NCBI RefSeq assembly: GCF_018691265.1
Contig: NW_024881316.1
Coordinates: forward strand, 6,818,819 to 6,882,818
Reading direction: 5' to 3'
DNA from: Tyto alba
Taxonomy: Eukaryota > Chordata > Aves > Strigiformes > Tytonidae
DNA: 64,000 nucleotides
Shown here: positions 14,101 to 26,794 of the stretch, in pieces
Layout of the letters: every line of letters starts with the position of its first letter
Position numbering within the stretch: the stretch's first letter is position 1
Notes under the pieces: model-generated
What the model was told of the DNA's origin: nothing
What the model saw: only the letters and a program-made list of their open reading frames with translations
The model's database searches: none
Program-made: the position numbers and the translations under genes

Positions 14101-15478
14101 TTTTTTTTTTTTTTGCAATATACCTATCTCTGAAACTATCCCATTTTGCAGAGAGTAGAGGAACATAAGTGAGGACCTCTTACTGCTCTTTATCCTTAAA
14201 AATGTTAGATTTCTTAGCTGAAAAATAAGACATCAGCAAATATTATTCAATCTTAATTTCTTACGTACTAAGCAATTTCTTATGAATCATGTAGTGCATT
14301 CAAGGGATCAACTTGTGTGGGTACTGATTAACTGTATCAGAGGGGCTGTCTCATTATATATCTTGAGCCTTTTTCATTAGAGCAAATCTGCAAACAAACG
14401 TTGAGTGTTTAGATTATTTTGCACCATGATGTATATCTAGCCACAGATACAGAATGTACCTACTATTTTTAACAGGATTATAGAAAACATGAAAGGGTAC
14501 TTGCTTAAATATTGAAAGCTGAGGGGAAATAAAAGACTTTTAATACAGAATCTGAAAGAATTGGAAGAAAGAAACCTTTTGCCCCTTTAAAGAGCAGCTG
14601 CATATTAAACATCTACATTTTTGAAGCACCTTTAAAAAATTACCCTTGGCATTAGCATTACAGTCTTTTATGAAAAGCCCACAAAATTCAGAAATAGTTA
14701 CAAAAGAAGGAAAGAACGGACAAGAAATAAAAAGCATTATGCAGAACTAAATAAAAAATTAGTCTTGGATTATACAAGCTGTTACAGGTAGCAGCCAGGG
14801 GTGGGGAGGAAAGGTTATGTATTTCAAAGATTATCAATTCGTTTCATGAAAAACACTTGTGTCTTTACAAAGCTTTTTAGCATCTCCAGTGGTAACTTAA
14901 GGTTACTATGAACTGAATTAAAATATTGCATGCAGTGGAGAAAGGTTTCCTACTGTACATATTTATCTCTATTATCTCTCTTACCCTTTTCTGTTTTGTT
15001 GGCTCTTTTGCTCTACCTGATTGGTACATAGTTTTTAGGATGCTCTGCCTTCTGATGTTAAAAATATATAGACTCTTGTCAATATGGGAAGGAGATTCTG
15101 GAGAGAGACATATGAAAACGGATCCCATGCCTTTATCTCCACACATGAACAGGAGTGCAAGGCTCCATGCATACAAAATACAGACTTCATAGACCACAAA
15201 AGGGCCACCACATCCACTGGTGAACTGCACACACACACAAATGACAGATCCAGGCTGAACATGTTGAAAAGAGCCTACACGCTGATGTGCAACTGCTTGA
15301 AAGCTACCACACCAACGTGCATTTCTAGGTGTAGGACAAGAGGCACTTTATAGATCTTTACCAGACTACATACTGATGACAGACTTCAGCTTGTACAACT
15401 AAAAAGCATCCTCTTATAAAAGAACTGCAAATGCTGATACTCCATAGAATGAAACATCGTCCAATATCGAGAATATTT

Positions 15479-15518
15479 GGAAAAAAAAACCCAAAACAAA
15501 ACAAAAAACAACACAATA
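15479..15518 (+). repeat. A/C-only low-complexity tract
   Basis: This is a run of A with scattered C and no G or T for about 36 bases, of the (AAAAC)n type. It is one of several such tracts in the window. Confidence 0.75.
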
Positions 15519-17285
15519 AGGGGTCTAACATTTTACAAAACTGTTACTCAAATAAGCAATGGGGTATGTTTGAGACTTAAAATGTATACAGCCAAGAGTT
15601 AGGTGCAGGATTTTTGATGAGAAGGCTTTTGAACTGGTTTTCATTGTTTCCCACAGGATTGCAGCTCTTCCAAGTGAAGAGAAGGAAAAGATCTGCCTGG
15701 GTATGCTAGTTTGATTCCCTGAGTTATCTGTATTCTGCCTTTGAAGAAATTATTATGAGTGGAGGGGAATTTAATTTATTTTTCCTATATTAGAGATTGA
15801 AGAATTTGAGACATATCTCTTTCTCATACAAACAAGCCTGAATATACAAGGCTCTGAAGGAAAATTTTTCTGTTCTACAGGTTGCAACCAAACTCCCATT
15901 GCCATGGCTGCGTAGTACAATGGGTTAGAACCTTTCACCTTTGGAAATGCCTGTAGGTACATATGCATATCATTAAAACTGGCGGGAAGGGTGATTTTCA
16001 GCTATGACTTACCATATGCATGGGGCGTAGGAACAGAGAGGCAGGCAAAAAGGAGACTTTTACTCACCTCTACACAACTACCTTTCCAGTTCGGCTATTC
16101 TCATAGTCTTTGCATATCTATTAGCTTTTCAGAAGGGCTTGTAATGCTCCAGAGCATGGAGATTACATCACACAAAGGAAAGGACGGTCACTATGTTTAC
16201 ATGGAATATTAAAAGTATACTGTGCCAATGAATGAGCTAAAATGGAAATATTTTATGAAAGCTTTTCCAACCATTGAAATGCACCAGGCAGCACAAGATA
16301 TGTCTAATAATCAGGGTTCCAATAGATTAGGGAGTTAGAGAAGGAGATCCTCATGGTAAGAGCCTGGATAATCAGGATTCTATTGTTTTCAATATTGACA
16401 ACAAAGGAGGGAAAGTTAATGGTAACAGAGTCACTTTTATTTAGTGCTCTTCTTAAATGTTACTATTTCAGTGCCCGCTATCCAAATAAAAAATTCTGTA
16501 TGAATTCAGTCCCAGTTCAGCATCTGCAGGTGCAAAAAACAAATAAATTACTGGGGAAGGGGCAGATGCTGACAGGATTGCAGTCTAGACTCCTCACTCT
16601 AAATCCATTTAGTGCTATTAACCATGACTGGGTGTAATAGCTCTGTGTACATTAGCACCAGGATAATTTTCCCTATTTTGCTAAATATCAAATGTGTGTA
16701 TTCATACATACTATATAAAGAAAACATCAGAGATAACAAAGCAAAAAGGCTCGCATGCCTATTTGCAGTATAGTCTATATTTTCAAATGTTGGCTAAGAA
16801 AAAAAAAATCAAAGTAGGCAGGATTTCTTAAAATATAGCAATATTATTCTTGGACTGAACAGTGGCACCAGATAAACTATATCCTTTTAATACGAACAGA
16901 TTTTGCACACAAAGAGTACACGATTAAAAAAAAGTTAAGAAATGTACACTTCCACTGCATGCAAACAGTAACAGAAACCTAACTCAATCAAAAGATAATC
17001 TCGTTTAAGTGAATACATTTGCTGTGTAACAACCCATATTTTATTAAGTTGCCCAACACTTTTGAACCCCGATAAGGAAATGGACCTATTCTGGGGGCAA
17101 CATGGATATCTGCTGCAGAGATTATTCCTGCTATATATATCTACCCTTGTTAAGAAGCAATGAAGAAAGGCAATACATAAACACAGGGAGGAAACAGAAG
17201 CAACACTGAAAGTGATATTGAACTAGAGAGCCTTCCTTTGTGAAAAGAAATAAAGCACAAGATTATCTGGAAAGAAGAGAAACTA

Positions 17286-17590
17286 GCACCAAAATGTAGG
17301 GAGAGAGGGGAGGTGCAAGGGAGGGACGGACAGAGAACAGTCAGGGTGTGTGGTGGCTGGGAGAGTCAGGTTGCACTCAGAGGAGGCAACGAGATCTGAG
17401 GGTAAAAAGCCAATTAATGGATTAAAGGGTAAGTATCCAAGTTCTGAAACAGAGGGGTGATAATATAGGCAGCTAGGGAGAGGATTAGAATAAAGAAGTG
17501 ATAACAGTATTCAGCTGAGAGGGAAGGCTGTCAAGAACTAAATGGGAAAAGAAGGTAAGACAATGAAAACAAAAACCTGTCATTTAATCA
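17286..17590 (+). repeat. dispersed duplicate, copy A (unclassified)
   Basis: This segment is clearly similar, in the same orientation and order, to 49,230-49,530. The best part is 17,382-17,530 against 49,321-49,470. Shared blocks include GGAGGCAA, AAGCCAATTA, GTGATAAT, AGGGAGAG, ATTAGAATA and GAAGTG, with small indels; by eye the core is roughly three quarters identical. Similarity appears to extend into the G-rich sequence upstream and the A-rich sequence downstream. I do not recognise it as CR1, an LTR or MIR. It may be an unnamed old repeat or one of a pair of duplicated noncoding elements. Confidence 0.7.
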
Positions 17591-17617
17591 AGGGCTGTGA
17601 TGGTGAGAGCCCAGACA

Positions 17618-17661
17618 CCAAAAAAAAAAAAAAAGGGAAAAGAAAAAAAGAAAAAAACCCC
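17618..17661 (+). repeat. A-rich low-complexity tract
   Basis: This is a run of A interrupted by G triplets and single G, ending in CCCC. It directly follows copy A of the dispersed duplicate after about 30 bases, but the second copy lacks an equivalent, so it is probably a local expansion. Confidence 0.7.
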
Positions 17662-18754
17662 ACAGTTTGGTTTCAGCTCCAAGTGTCCTGAAATCATTGT
17701 TGGAGGGCAGAGACAGATGGAAGATTTGGCCATGACTATATGAAATCAAGTGGGTAACAATGAGTTTGGAGCAATTACCACATTCAGTTCCTCAGTGCTG
17801 TTTCTCTGAACTGTTTGCCACTAGGCAGTTGCTTGTCCCAAGTGTATAGAGCTGAGGATTTGCAACAAAAGATACAGTGCCTATTTATGGAGCTGTATGA
17901 GGAAGTGTGGGCTACGCATCTATTTTCTGGGGTTTCTCAGTACCAAAGTATAAAACATACTTTTAAAAGAATTCACAATTTCCCAGGTACGTATTATCTT
18001 ACTGTGCAGCCTTAGTTTTCACTGTGTCTCTAACACTATCCCAGGCATACTTTGAACCTAGCCCTTTTCCATTACAATATTATAGAGGATTAGTAGGGAA
18101 GCATGTGTGGGGACTGATTTGTTTGGGGTATTTTCTTTCAGTCCTCTTTTGCTTCTTATTGTTTACACTTCACTGACCTGACAATATCTTGTTTTCTTCT
18201 TCTGTGTAATTTATTAATATTGTCCTGTATTCTATATTTTAAATATGCTAAAACTATACCATAGAGATAAAATATAGCTGACGTCATATTTCATCCAAGG
18301 GAAAGTCCAAGAGGACTTCAGAGTTGTAGAAATTTAGCAATACTCTCAAGTGACAGCAGGATGGATTTAATACAACCCGAATGAGACAAAAGTTAAGATC
18401 TTTTTACCAGAAACACATTTAAGCAATTATAGAGAGTATATCAGCAAATTTTAACTGAAACAATTTGTTAAAGGAAAAATATTTAATAAACAGAAGTGCT
18501 TACCTTGGCTTTGAAATTTTAGATCTGGATAATGATTCAACCAGTCCTAAAATCCATCTTTTTCATGTATCCCATACTTTTCTCAGCAAACAGGGAAAAC
18601 GTATTTTTCTCAGTATGATACAACTGACCACAGAATGATGAAAAACGGTGAACAGCCATCAGGGCTTGATTTTGCCTTAAGATACTGACATCTATCTTCT
18701 TCTGATGTCAGTGACCCAAGGTCAAAACTAAGCCATAATTGTCAGGCAAAAAAT

Positions 18755-18875
18755 GTCTAATGATAAAAGCACAGGATTGCAAGTTGGAAATGGCTGCAGA
18801 TTAACACTGCCTTCTTTCTCTGCCCTGTACATCAGCAGGTGCCTCAGTCTCAGGCTATAAGATGACCTTTATGGA
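18755..18875 (+). repeat. possible MIR-like fragment
   Basis: The order of motifs resembles the MIR consensus sense strand: an 'agcac.ggattg.aagt' like start, a 'ctctgcc' block and a 'gtgcctcagt.tc...ctataagatga' end. The middle 'gaccttgggcaagt' block is missing or unrecognisable, so the call is weak. The block may instead be unique sequence. Confidence 0.35.
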
Positions 18876-19185
18876 TTTTCCAGAAAAAAACAGGATTCTT
18901 TCACCTGGGACAGCTAAACTGGGAGCAGGCCAAGAATTTACATGGAAGTGAGACAGCAGCAGAATCAATTGTCAAAACTGGGATGCCCATCTCCCAAGCA
19001 AATCACCTGAAAACTGGGCTAGAGATCAGCTAGTGTTTCACCACGCCTGTTGGACTGTTCCATTTGTACAAGTACAGGCATAGTTACACAGTCTCTTGAG
19101 AAGCAATTTAACATAAGCCAACGGATTTTACACCAAAGCAGATGGGAACCATGAAGCAATTCATTAACACAGTGCTACACTGAAG

Positions 19186-19253
19186 GGAGGAAGAGAGAAG
19201 TGGAGGTAAGGGGATGAAGAGGGAAAGAAGGAGGCAGAAGAAAGGGATGAACA
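19186..19253 (+). repeat. purine-rich GA tract
   Basis: This stretch of about 70 bases is almost entirely A and G on the plus strand (repeated GGAAGAG, GGAGG and GAAAGAAG types). It is low-complexity DNA with no coding signal, about 500 bases from the 3' end of the CR1 element. Confidence 0.65.
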
Positions 19254-19753
19254 TTTTTGGAGTGTCGCTTCTTAAACTGTTGCACATAGATAGGCCACAA
19301 AAATCTTATTACATCCTGCTATTTTTTAAGCCAGAGAAAGGCTGACACAAAATTCAGTGCAACTTTTGCCAAACAAGTGCACTGAGTGCTTGAAGTCTTA
19401 GAATGACAACATAGTAACCAAAACACCACAACTATATTTCTGTGCCTAACAAGTTGAGCCATTATCTATTAGCATTTATGTAGATGATTTTTTTTTTCCC
19501 TTCTAAAATTTCTTCCACTTTTTATCAGTGTTGTCTGACCAGTCCTCACTGTCAGTGGGAGTATAAACTGGTTGACATCATCAGGTCATTTTCTGTTCTT
19601 GACCTCTCCTAGACACAGGGTACTTCTCTTTCATTATACATTACTGGTATTCACCTTATTTTCCATGAGGGCAAAAATTCCAGTTCATACCTTCATAGTC
19701 ACACCTTCATGTTGTCTCTCCTTCCCCTTCAGCATTCTTCCCTCACTACACCT

Positions 19754-20940
19754 CACAGAATCACTGAATCATAAAACACCAGGCTGGAAGGGACCTCAAA
19801 GATCATCTGGTCCAACCTTTCTTGGCAAAAGCCCGGTCTAGACAAAATGGCCCAGCACCCTGTCCAGCTGAATCTTGAAAATGTCCAATGTTGGGGAATC
19901 CAACACTTCCCTGGGGAGATTATTCCAAAGGCTGATCGTTCTCATTGTGAAAATTTTTCCTCTTGTGTCCAATCAGAATCTCCCCAGGAATAACTTGTGC
20001 CCATTGCCCCTCATATTTTCCATGGGACTCCCTGTAAAAAGGGAGCTTTCATCCTCTTTGTAGCCACCCTTTAAATACTGGAACATGGCGATAAAGTCTT
20101 CCCTAAGCCTTCTCTTCTCAAGGCTGAACAAACCCAATTCTCTCAGCCTTTCCTCTCATGGGCAGACTTCCCCCTCCCTTGATCACCTTTGTGGTCCTCC
20201 TCCGGGCCCTCTCCAGCCTGTCCACACCTTTTTTGTTTAGCAGGGACCACAACTGAACACAGTATTCCAGGTGTGGCCTGACAAGCGCTGAGTAGAGTGG
20301 GAGAATGACTTCTTTCTGCTGGTGATGCCCTTGTTGATGCAGCCCAACATCCTGGTGTCTTTCTTTGCCACTGCAGCACACTGTTCACTCCTACTGAGCT
20401 GCTTGTCCCACCAGGATACCCAGTTCCCTTCCCACAGAGCTGCTCTACAGCCAGGTAGACCCCAGCCTGCACTCCTGGGTTACGTTCCTCCCAGGTGCAA
20501 GACCTTACACTTGTCCTTGTTGAACTCCATAAGGTTCTTGTTAGCCCACTCTTCCAGCCTACCCAGGTCAACCTGCAGGCTGGATCTTCCTTCGAAAGCG
20601 TCCACTTCCCCACTCAGCTTGGTATCATCAGCAAACTTCATCAGGGTACACTCAGCCCTATCATCCAGATCACTTATGAAGATACTGAACAGCGTTGGGC
20701 CCAATATGAATCCCCGGGGGACCCCCCTTGTGTCAGGTTGCCGATTTGGAAAGGAGCCATTTCCCCCCAGCCTCTGGGTGCGGCCTGGCAGCCAGCTCCC
20801 CACCCACCACACCCCACTTGGCCAGGCCGTAGCACGTCCATTTCTCTAGGAGGAGGCTGTGGGGAACCGTAACAAAAGCCTTGGAGAAATCCAGGTAGAC
20901 AATGTCGACCACTCACCCTGTATCAATCAAGCAGGTTCAA
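19754..20940 (-). mobile_element. CR1 LINE, 5'-truncated
   Basis: This non-LTR retrotransposon lies on the minus strand. Its 3' end is at 19,754, where two degenerate 8-9 bp tail units (CACAGAATC, ACTGAATCA on plus) are followed by the hallmark CR1 3'UTR stretch reading AGGCTGGAAGGGACCTCAAAG on the plus strand. Going right it runs through the 3'UTR and the ORF2 C-terminal part into the reverse transcriptase domain, and stops near 20,940, upstream of motif A (YLDFSKAF). The 5' part of ORF2 and all of ORF1 are missing, as is usual for CR1 copies. I see no clear target-site duplication, which is also usual. Frameshifts and stops make it inactive. The 5' boundary is uncertain by a few tens of bases. 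Confidence 0.95.
20022..20920 (-). pseudogene. CR1 ORF2 reverse transcriptase remnant
   Basis: This is the decayed 3' part of the CR1 polyprotein (endonuclease-reverse transcriptase). Reading right to left, pieces in different frames give motif A as YLDFSKAF near 20,885, with V where D is usual in the next FDTV. Then come a GVPRG..LGPTLF..FISDLDD block and the catalytic FADDTKL box near 20,620, still intact. After that come LGRLEEWANKNLMEFNKDKCKVLHLG, and then LPLYSALVRPHLEYCVQLW near 20,270. At least three frame changes and several stops separate these blocks, so no functional protein can be made. It is a molecular fossil of the mobile element, not a host gene. Confidence 0.9.
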
Positions 20941-21787
20941 TTCCTTTCCTGCGTGTTGATCCTACCGCAGTACTCTGGTAATACTTTGAATTGGGCAGCA
21001 TTGTCTGTTCCTTAGTTTGGAGAACTACAAGTGATACTGGGTTTTGAATGCTAGCATGCTTCAGAGTGTGTGTTTACTAAGGTATTGAATTTGATTCATA
21101 GATTCCCATATTTAAAAACTTTAAAAAAACCACACCCACACACCTACCATGCGTACCCCTCACTAACCAGAAACTGTCAAAAGAACTGATGAGAGAAATT
21201 TTCTGAGGAACAAAGGTTGAGTCTCTGCCTGGATTCTTGCATAACATGTAGATCTATTAGTAAGGAGCAAATATCCTTCCCACACGCATCCCCCCCCTGC
21301 CCGCCTCTCTCTCGCCTTGGAAAAGTTACAAGATTCTGAACTATTTCTGCATAATCTATTTCACTTCCTCAAGCGAGCAGTTACTTCTGCTAGTATCTTT
21401 TTTAAGAATTCTGTTCAAGTGTAACCTTGTGAAGAGCCTGCTAAAGTTCTGGGCTTAATATCAGCTAACATCTGGGCATAGAAAAGTCTCTTACAGGAAA
21501 ATCTTACTAAATTAAAGTGGTTAGAAACATAATTTTTATGAGTTTTACCTAAATCTCAGGGTATATGGTAAAATATTTTTTTCCCAGTTTGGGGGAATAC
21601 TTGCTTCCCAATTTGGAATTTGCTTAGTGGTTGTAATAAACTGGCTTGCTGAAAAGCTTCAGTGTAAAGAGGCCCTGAAAAAGCTTAACTGACATTTTCT
21701 CTAGAGTAAAATGTGTTAACATTGATAAATTGGGATGATTTTATATTCCATGTTTGGAATAATATGTAAGAAACTTCATTTAAATGC

Positions 21788-21818
21788 AGAGATTAATCAG
21801 AGATTTAATCAGAGATTA
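21788..21818 (+). repeat. three tandem copies of an 11-12 bp unit
   Basis: AGAGATTAATC is repeated as AGAGATTAATC, AGAGATTTAATC and a partial AGAGATTAT. This is a small tandem duplication in AT-rich DNA. Confidence 0.8.
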
Positions 21819-23050
21819 TTTTCTCTTTTAAAGTGGGAAATAGAGTTTTCTCAGTCTTAAAGTGATCCTAAAGATCTAAAATTGTTTTAAAAAATAACTG
21901 AAATATAAGGGAAACTATGTTAAATTATTGTTGTTTACTATATCACTATTAACAGTGATTCTAAGAACATTTAACTTTAATTTAATATATTATGAATCTG
22001 TGGACGATACAAAAAAATACACGCTTCCCTAAAAATGGTATTCTGATAATATATGGGGAAAAAAAAAACAATTAAGACAGTTCTGTGGACATCTTTCTTG
22101 GCAATATGACTTTCCTAAAAAAAGCAAAACCCACAAATTTTATAATTTTATGAACTGGAAGCTTCTGTTACAAAAAATGAAAAATTAAAAGGACAGAAGA
22201 AAAATTATTTGGTGTTTAAATGCCATCTTTGGGACATACCAGGTGTGACTCAACAGAAATGAAATCAGCTGCAGTTGATGGTTTCCAGATTCTGTTCAGT
22301 GACTCTATGATATGAACAAATAAATGAAAATGGATTAGCAGAACTGAAGTTTTGAACTCAAATGCCAAGAATTATCCCAACAAACTTAAGCTTGTGATAG
22401 TACTACATGTAAGATGCTTGCTAAAGTCCCCATACAGTCAATAGTACTTCCCCAAAGCAATATTATCCACACTTCAGCAAATGAGTTGAATCATCCTTTC
22501 TGAACAATAATTTTATCCTAAATTTCAAAAATGTTAAGGCCTAAAATTATAGAAGACGAATCCCTTCGAACTATTTGCAGGAAAGGGCATTGCATTGACT
22601 GATGTTAACACTAGAAGTCAAAACTATCCAAATGTCTGATGATTGATCATTGGTAGATGGCTTACGGGTGTGTTAGGAAGGTAAAATGCCGTAGGACATT
22701 CCAGGAGACTACAGTAAATATCTGGAACTGAGTTTGTGCTGGAAAATCACTCTTGAGAAGACCACTGAAAATTCTCATAGGTGTAAGTTTACACAAAACA
22801 TAATACAACAGGCTCTTGTCTTGATGGAGCTTTAATCATTACTGCTTAAAGATTGAAATCATGATCTGGAGCCATCTATTTTTCTCCATTGCCTCAAAGG
22901 CATCTTGGTTGACTAAGCTTCTAAGTTAGACATTACAGTGAAGTTTACGTAGTTGGGATCTTCAGTTGCTAATAGCTCAGTATACTTACATTGTAAAATA
23001 TCTATCTAAGAGGCCTGAAAGAATCTGAGTCATAGCTGGGATTATTCCTG

Positions 23051-23077
23051 CCCCCTTGTCCCCTCCCCCCCACCCCC
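23051..23077 (-). other. strong G-quadruplex motif
   Basis: On the minus strand four G-runs follow one another: G5, one base, G7, one base, G4, a four-base loop, and G5. This exceeds the usual G3+N1-7 definition with room to spare. The surroundings are AT-rich, so the tract stands out. On the plus strand it is a C-rich i-motif type sequence. No gene start is visible nearby. Confidence 0.85.
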
Positions 23078-23752
23078 GTGTTTAAGAAGGAAACCTCTAT
23101 AGTATACAAGGATCGAAACAAATTTTTAAAATGGAATATAGCATAAAATATAGTCAGCTACCATGGGTAGTTAATGCAGTCTTAAATCTATAACTATCTC
23201 TGTTAAAATATCTGATTTTTCTGGAGGAAAAATGGATAGTAGTTCTTTCTCATCTGGACTAGTGAAGAAACTGGCAAAGTGCTACAGCAAAATACTGGTG
23301 AAGTTGGAGGAGGTGGGAATTAGAAGGAAAGCTGTTCATGGGGAAATGAACTAGTTACACAGCACAGAAACAGGTTATAGTTACAGATTTATTCCTTGTC
23401 TGGGAGAATAATGCTAACATTTTTCATGGTTCATTCTTGAGACCCATCTTGTTTAATCAGAAAAAAATCAAAACTGCTTGATGAAATATGCAGATGACAA
23501 TGTTGGGAGGTATTTTTCAATACAAAGAATTATAATATGCAAGAAAAAAAATAGAAGATCTCTAGGATTGGAATAATGGAAATGGGGTGACATTTAACTG
23601 TTCAGAGTGCAAGGTCAATCACTAACAGATTAATAAGAATTTTTGCATTAAATTTGGAGCTCATCAGATGGTAACAACATAGGAAGAAAAATACATTGTC
23701 ATCTTTAGAACAACTACTTTAACGATGGGGAGCAGTACAACATGGCTAGGAA

Positions 23753-23816
23753 AAAAAGAAGAAAAAAAAAGAAAAACCACACCAAAAAACCCAACAAACC
23801 AAACACTACCCCAGTA
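23753..23816 (+). repeat. A-rich then A/C-rich tract
   Basis: Runs of A with interspersed G give way to A with CC pairs and no T. It is simple low-complexity sequence like those at 15.5, 44.5 and 56.6 kb. Confidence 0.7.
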
Positions 23817-26775
23817 TCCAAAAGGCACTGGTGAGTTAACTGGACCATGTTCTGGAATAGAGCGTTCAGCTGTAGTCATGTATATTTAAGCAGGATATGT
23901 CTAATAACAGAGTTGCTAAGAACAGCTGCTAGCTTGCTCAGGATAGTACAGATCTTATAAGAGAAAACTACAAGACTGACTTTTTTTTTAAGTAGCACAA
24001 TGGAGCCTGAAGGGCAATAACTGGTCTCATTAAGAAGGAATACACCTGGAAAGACAAAGCAGCACCTAAGATGAAGGTACAAGAGCAAATGAAAATACAC
24101 TGGCCATGAATAAGGTCAAGTTGGAAACAGAGGAAAAAAAATCTCACGTGGAATTAAGTTCTGACAGCGGTTTCCCAATAAAACCAGTCTTTTTAAAGAA
24201 TGGTTTAAATATTCCAGTTGTTTCTAATAGCAGAAAAATGGATTATGACTCCAGAAGTCCCTTTGGTTAGGAGAAGCCTTCTGAAAGCAGAGTAAGCCTA
24301 AAATCTAACAGCTTACCATCTATGCAAATAATGTTTAGACAACTTATTTAACAGTAAGCGGTACTTTGCAACATATGTTGTCTGTATGCACATGTGGCTG
24401 ACAGTGCATATACCTAATTTTTAAGTCTGAACATTACCATATAAGCACATCTGCTCCTGTGTATAGTACATGAGAAATTAAGGAATAGGGTATCTCCGTT
24501 CCTTTCAGTTAAAATAATAACAGGGCTCCAATGAGGTGGGCAAGGCAGGTAGGTTTTGGTGCATCTTAGGGCAGTATATCTCAAAGAATATCCAGTTACT
24601 GTTAAGCACAATTGCCTTTTCCTGCAAAGTATTGTTAGTCTGCACATTCCTACTGTTGTATTGCAGCATCTTGTAACTCCAACATATCATCAGAGGAAGA
24701 CTCGGAGACAAAAGGGAAAACAGCAATGGCCAACTGTCCAAACCAAAGGTCACAGACAGAAGTCCATACAACAATTCTATGGACAACCAAATGAGAACTT
24801 CCCTCAAAGATGCTGTTCAAATAATCTTTGAGAGCTTGACCAAACCACAGCAGGTGTTTTTATCTTCGCTCTGACAACTACAGGCCCTAGTACAAAAAAT
24901 TATCTAGTAACACTCTTTTGAGGTAGAGACCCAGAAATAGCTTGGCTTTGGAAGATAACATTTCTCAAGGTCTTTTGCACTTGTTTCCCCCTGGATTGCA
25001 GGAACAACACTGCATCACCCAATATTGCAGACAGTCACTTCAACAATGTGGTCCTGAATTTCCCACTGATCCAATTGGCTGAAATGGTTTAAGCCATCCA
25101 AGTGGGTCTTCTAGCAGATAAAATATTGATAAGCTAATTTGGTGCCACTTAAACTATTTCTGGAGATGTACTATCTCCTGATACAAGATGGGGAAATAAG
25201 CAAATTAAGACTTTCAGCTTTCATAAGGCCCAGAGGAGCTTCTAATCTTTTACAATTGTTGTTGGGTTTGTAGCTGTCATAAAACTTTTTCCTCCCAAAA
25301 CATGGAGAGTTCTCTTTGCCCTTCAAAAACAAAAGAGAAACAACCACCTGCTGCAGCAGATACTTATGAGAGAGCGAAATATTTCCTTGATTAAGATGGG
25401 GAGAAGACAGCAATTACAAAACTGCAGGGCACACAGTATCCAGAATTCTGACAATGTCTCATTTGCTTGGCTAAATAACTCCCACACTTGGACAGAGAGG
25501 ACTGAGTCCGTAAAGAGAGAGTCACAGCTTCTGGAACACCTTCAAAGGTACCTATTAGAAGGCACCAAATGAATAGAAACTAGAGTTGTAGCATTTAATT
25601 TCCACTGAAGTTGTCAATGACTGTACTTGATTTCTGTCTAGGCATTCAGGAGTAGGAGCACGGACAGAATCTAACAAGCCAGAAAGAACCCTGAAGTCTT
25701 GGATCAAGATTTGGAGGGACCTACTGAGTCTTATTCTGCAAAGAAAGAACAATTTAAGATGTCAAATGGTAAGTGTCTTTAGGAGACTGACTGCTTTGTG
25801 ACCTGGACATATATGGATAAGCATCCTGCCTCAAGTGCCAGACCAAAATACAAAGGAGGAAGAACAGCAGTGCGTGCTACTCATCTCATTACCAATCACA
25901 GGAAAATTGCAGTTTGTATGAGCTCTCATACCTCATTTGTCAGCAGCTAGTAAGTTGCTTAAGTAGCTGAAGGTATAAATTTCAAAGAAAAAAGAGAAAA
26001 GGAAGCCTACCTGATAGGACTCCAGGAGAGAGGTGAAATGTAGATTTACACACTTTAACAGAAATAATAAAGGTGTGGGCAAAGCTGTCAGAATAACTTC
26101 CCACAGCCAGCTGACTATGACTGAAGGCACAGATAAAATTGGTGGCAAATCAGAAGAAATCTCTAGGGCTTCATGCAACATAAGCAGTTCCTAATATGAA
26201 GCATAAGATATTCTAGAAATGGAAGACCATCCAAAAAAAAAAGCTGTATTTTGAAAATTCAAAGGAACTAAACATTTGCTTGGTGAAATAACAGGCCCAG
26301 GCTTTTTTTGTCTTCTGCCTTCTCATCAGACTATAACACAGCCAAAAGGAAATTCAGAAATAGGTTTCATGAAACTCACTGTACTCCTCATCTCCTTGAG
26401 GATGGAAGTTCAAAGAATGCAAAGAATAAGAAAACATTAGAGAAACTGCCTTTGGAAGGCTGTGCATGAGGGCCTGATCTCTTACCCTAGTCACTGAGCT
26501 ATAAGACCCCCTTTTTTCAGGATGGAAGAAAAGGCAGTGTTGGGCACCCCCCAAATGCTCAAAGCTACCTAGCTCTGAGACAGATCTAACAAATTTACCT
26601 CTTCCTCCTCTCTTAAAGGGGTTCAGATCCCTAAGTGTTTTCTGAAGATAAGCTTCTCTCTCAGACAATAAAGACTTCTAGTATCACCATTTGATAAAGG
26701 TATAACTTCCCACCATTTACAAGGCAGTTTGAGAAATCCATCAAGGAAACCATGAAAGGGATAAAAAGTTTAATT

Positions 26776-26794
26776 AAAAAAAAAAAAAAAAAAA
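26776..26794 (+). repeat. A19 homopolymer
   Basis: This is an uninterrupted run of 19 A. No SINE, LINE or processed-gene body that I recognise lies directly upstream, so I do not call it a retroposon tail. Confidence 0.8.

Larger units (their letters stand above)
10551..17285. other. unique AT-rich noncoding DNA
   Basis: No gene is seen. Small features are a T-rich tract at 11,021-11,053, an A-rich tract at 11,148-11,191, T homopolymers near 13,209 and 14,097, a short (CA)6 near 15,228 and an A/C-only tract at 15,479-15,518. Overlapping frames around 14,880-15,350 (75-119 codons, both strands) show no domain and look like chance. Confidence 0.6.

Noticed and set aside
18279..18286. TGACGTCA, a full cAMP-response element palindrome
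   Set aside because: An 8-base word is expected about once by chance in a window of this size, and no promoter context is present.
20322..20849. 175-codon frame on the plus strand, and a 125-codon neighbour
   Set aside because: They are antisense shadows of the CR1 ORF2 remnant, whose reverse transcriptase motifs are on the minus strand.
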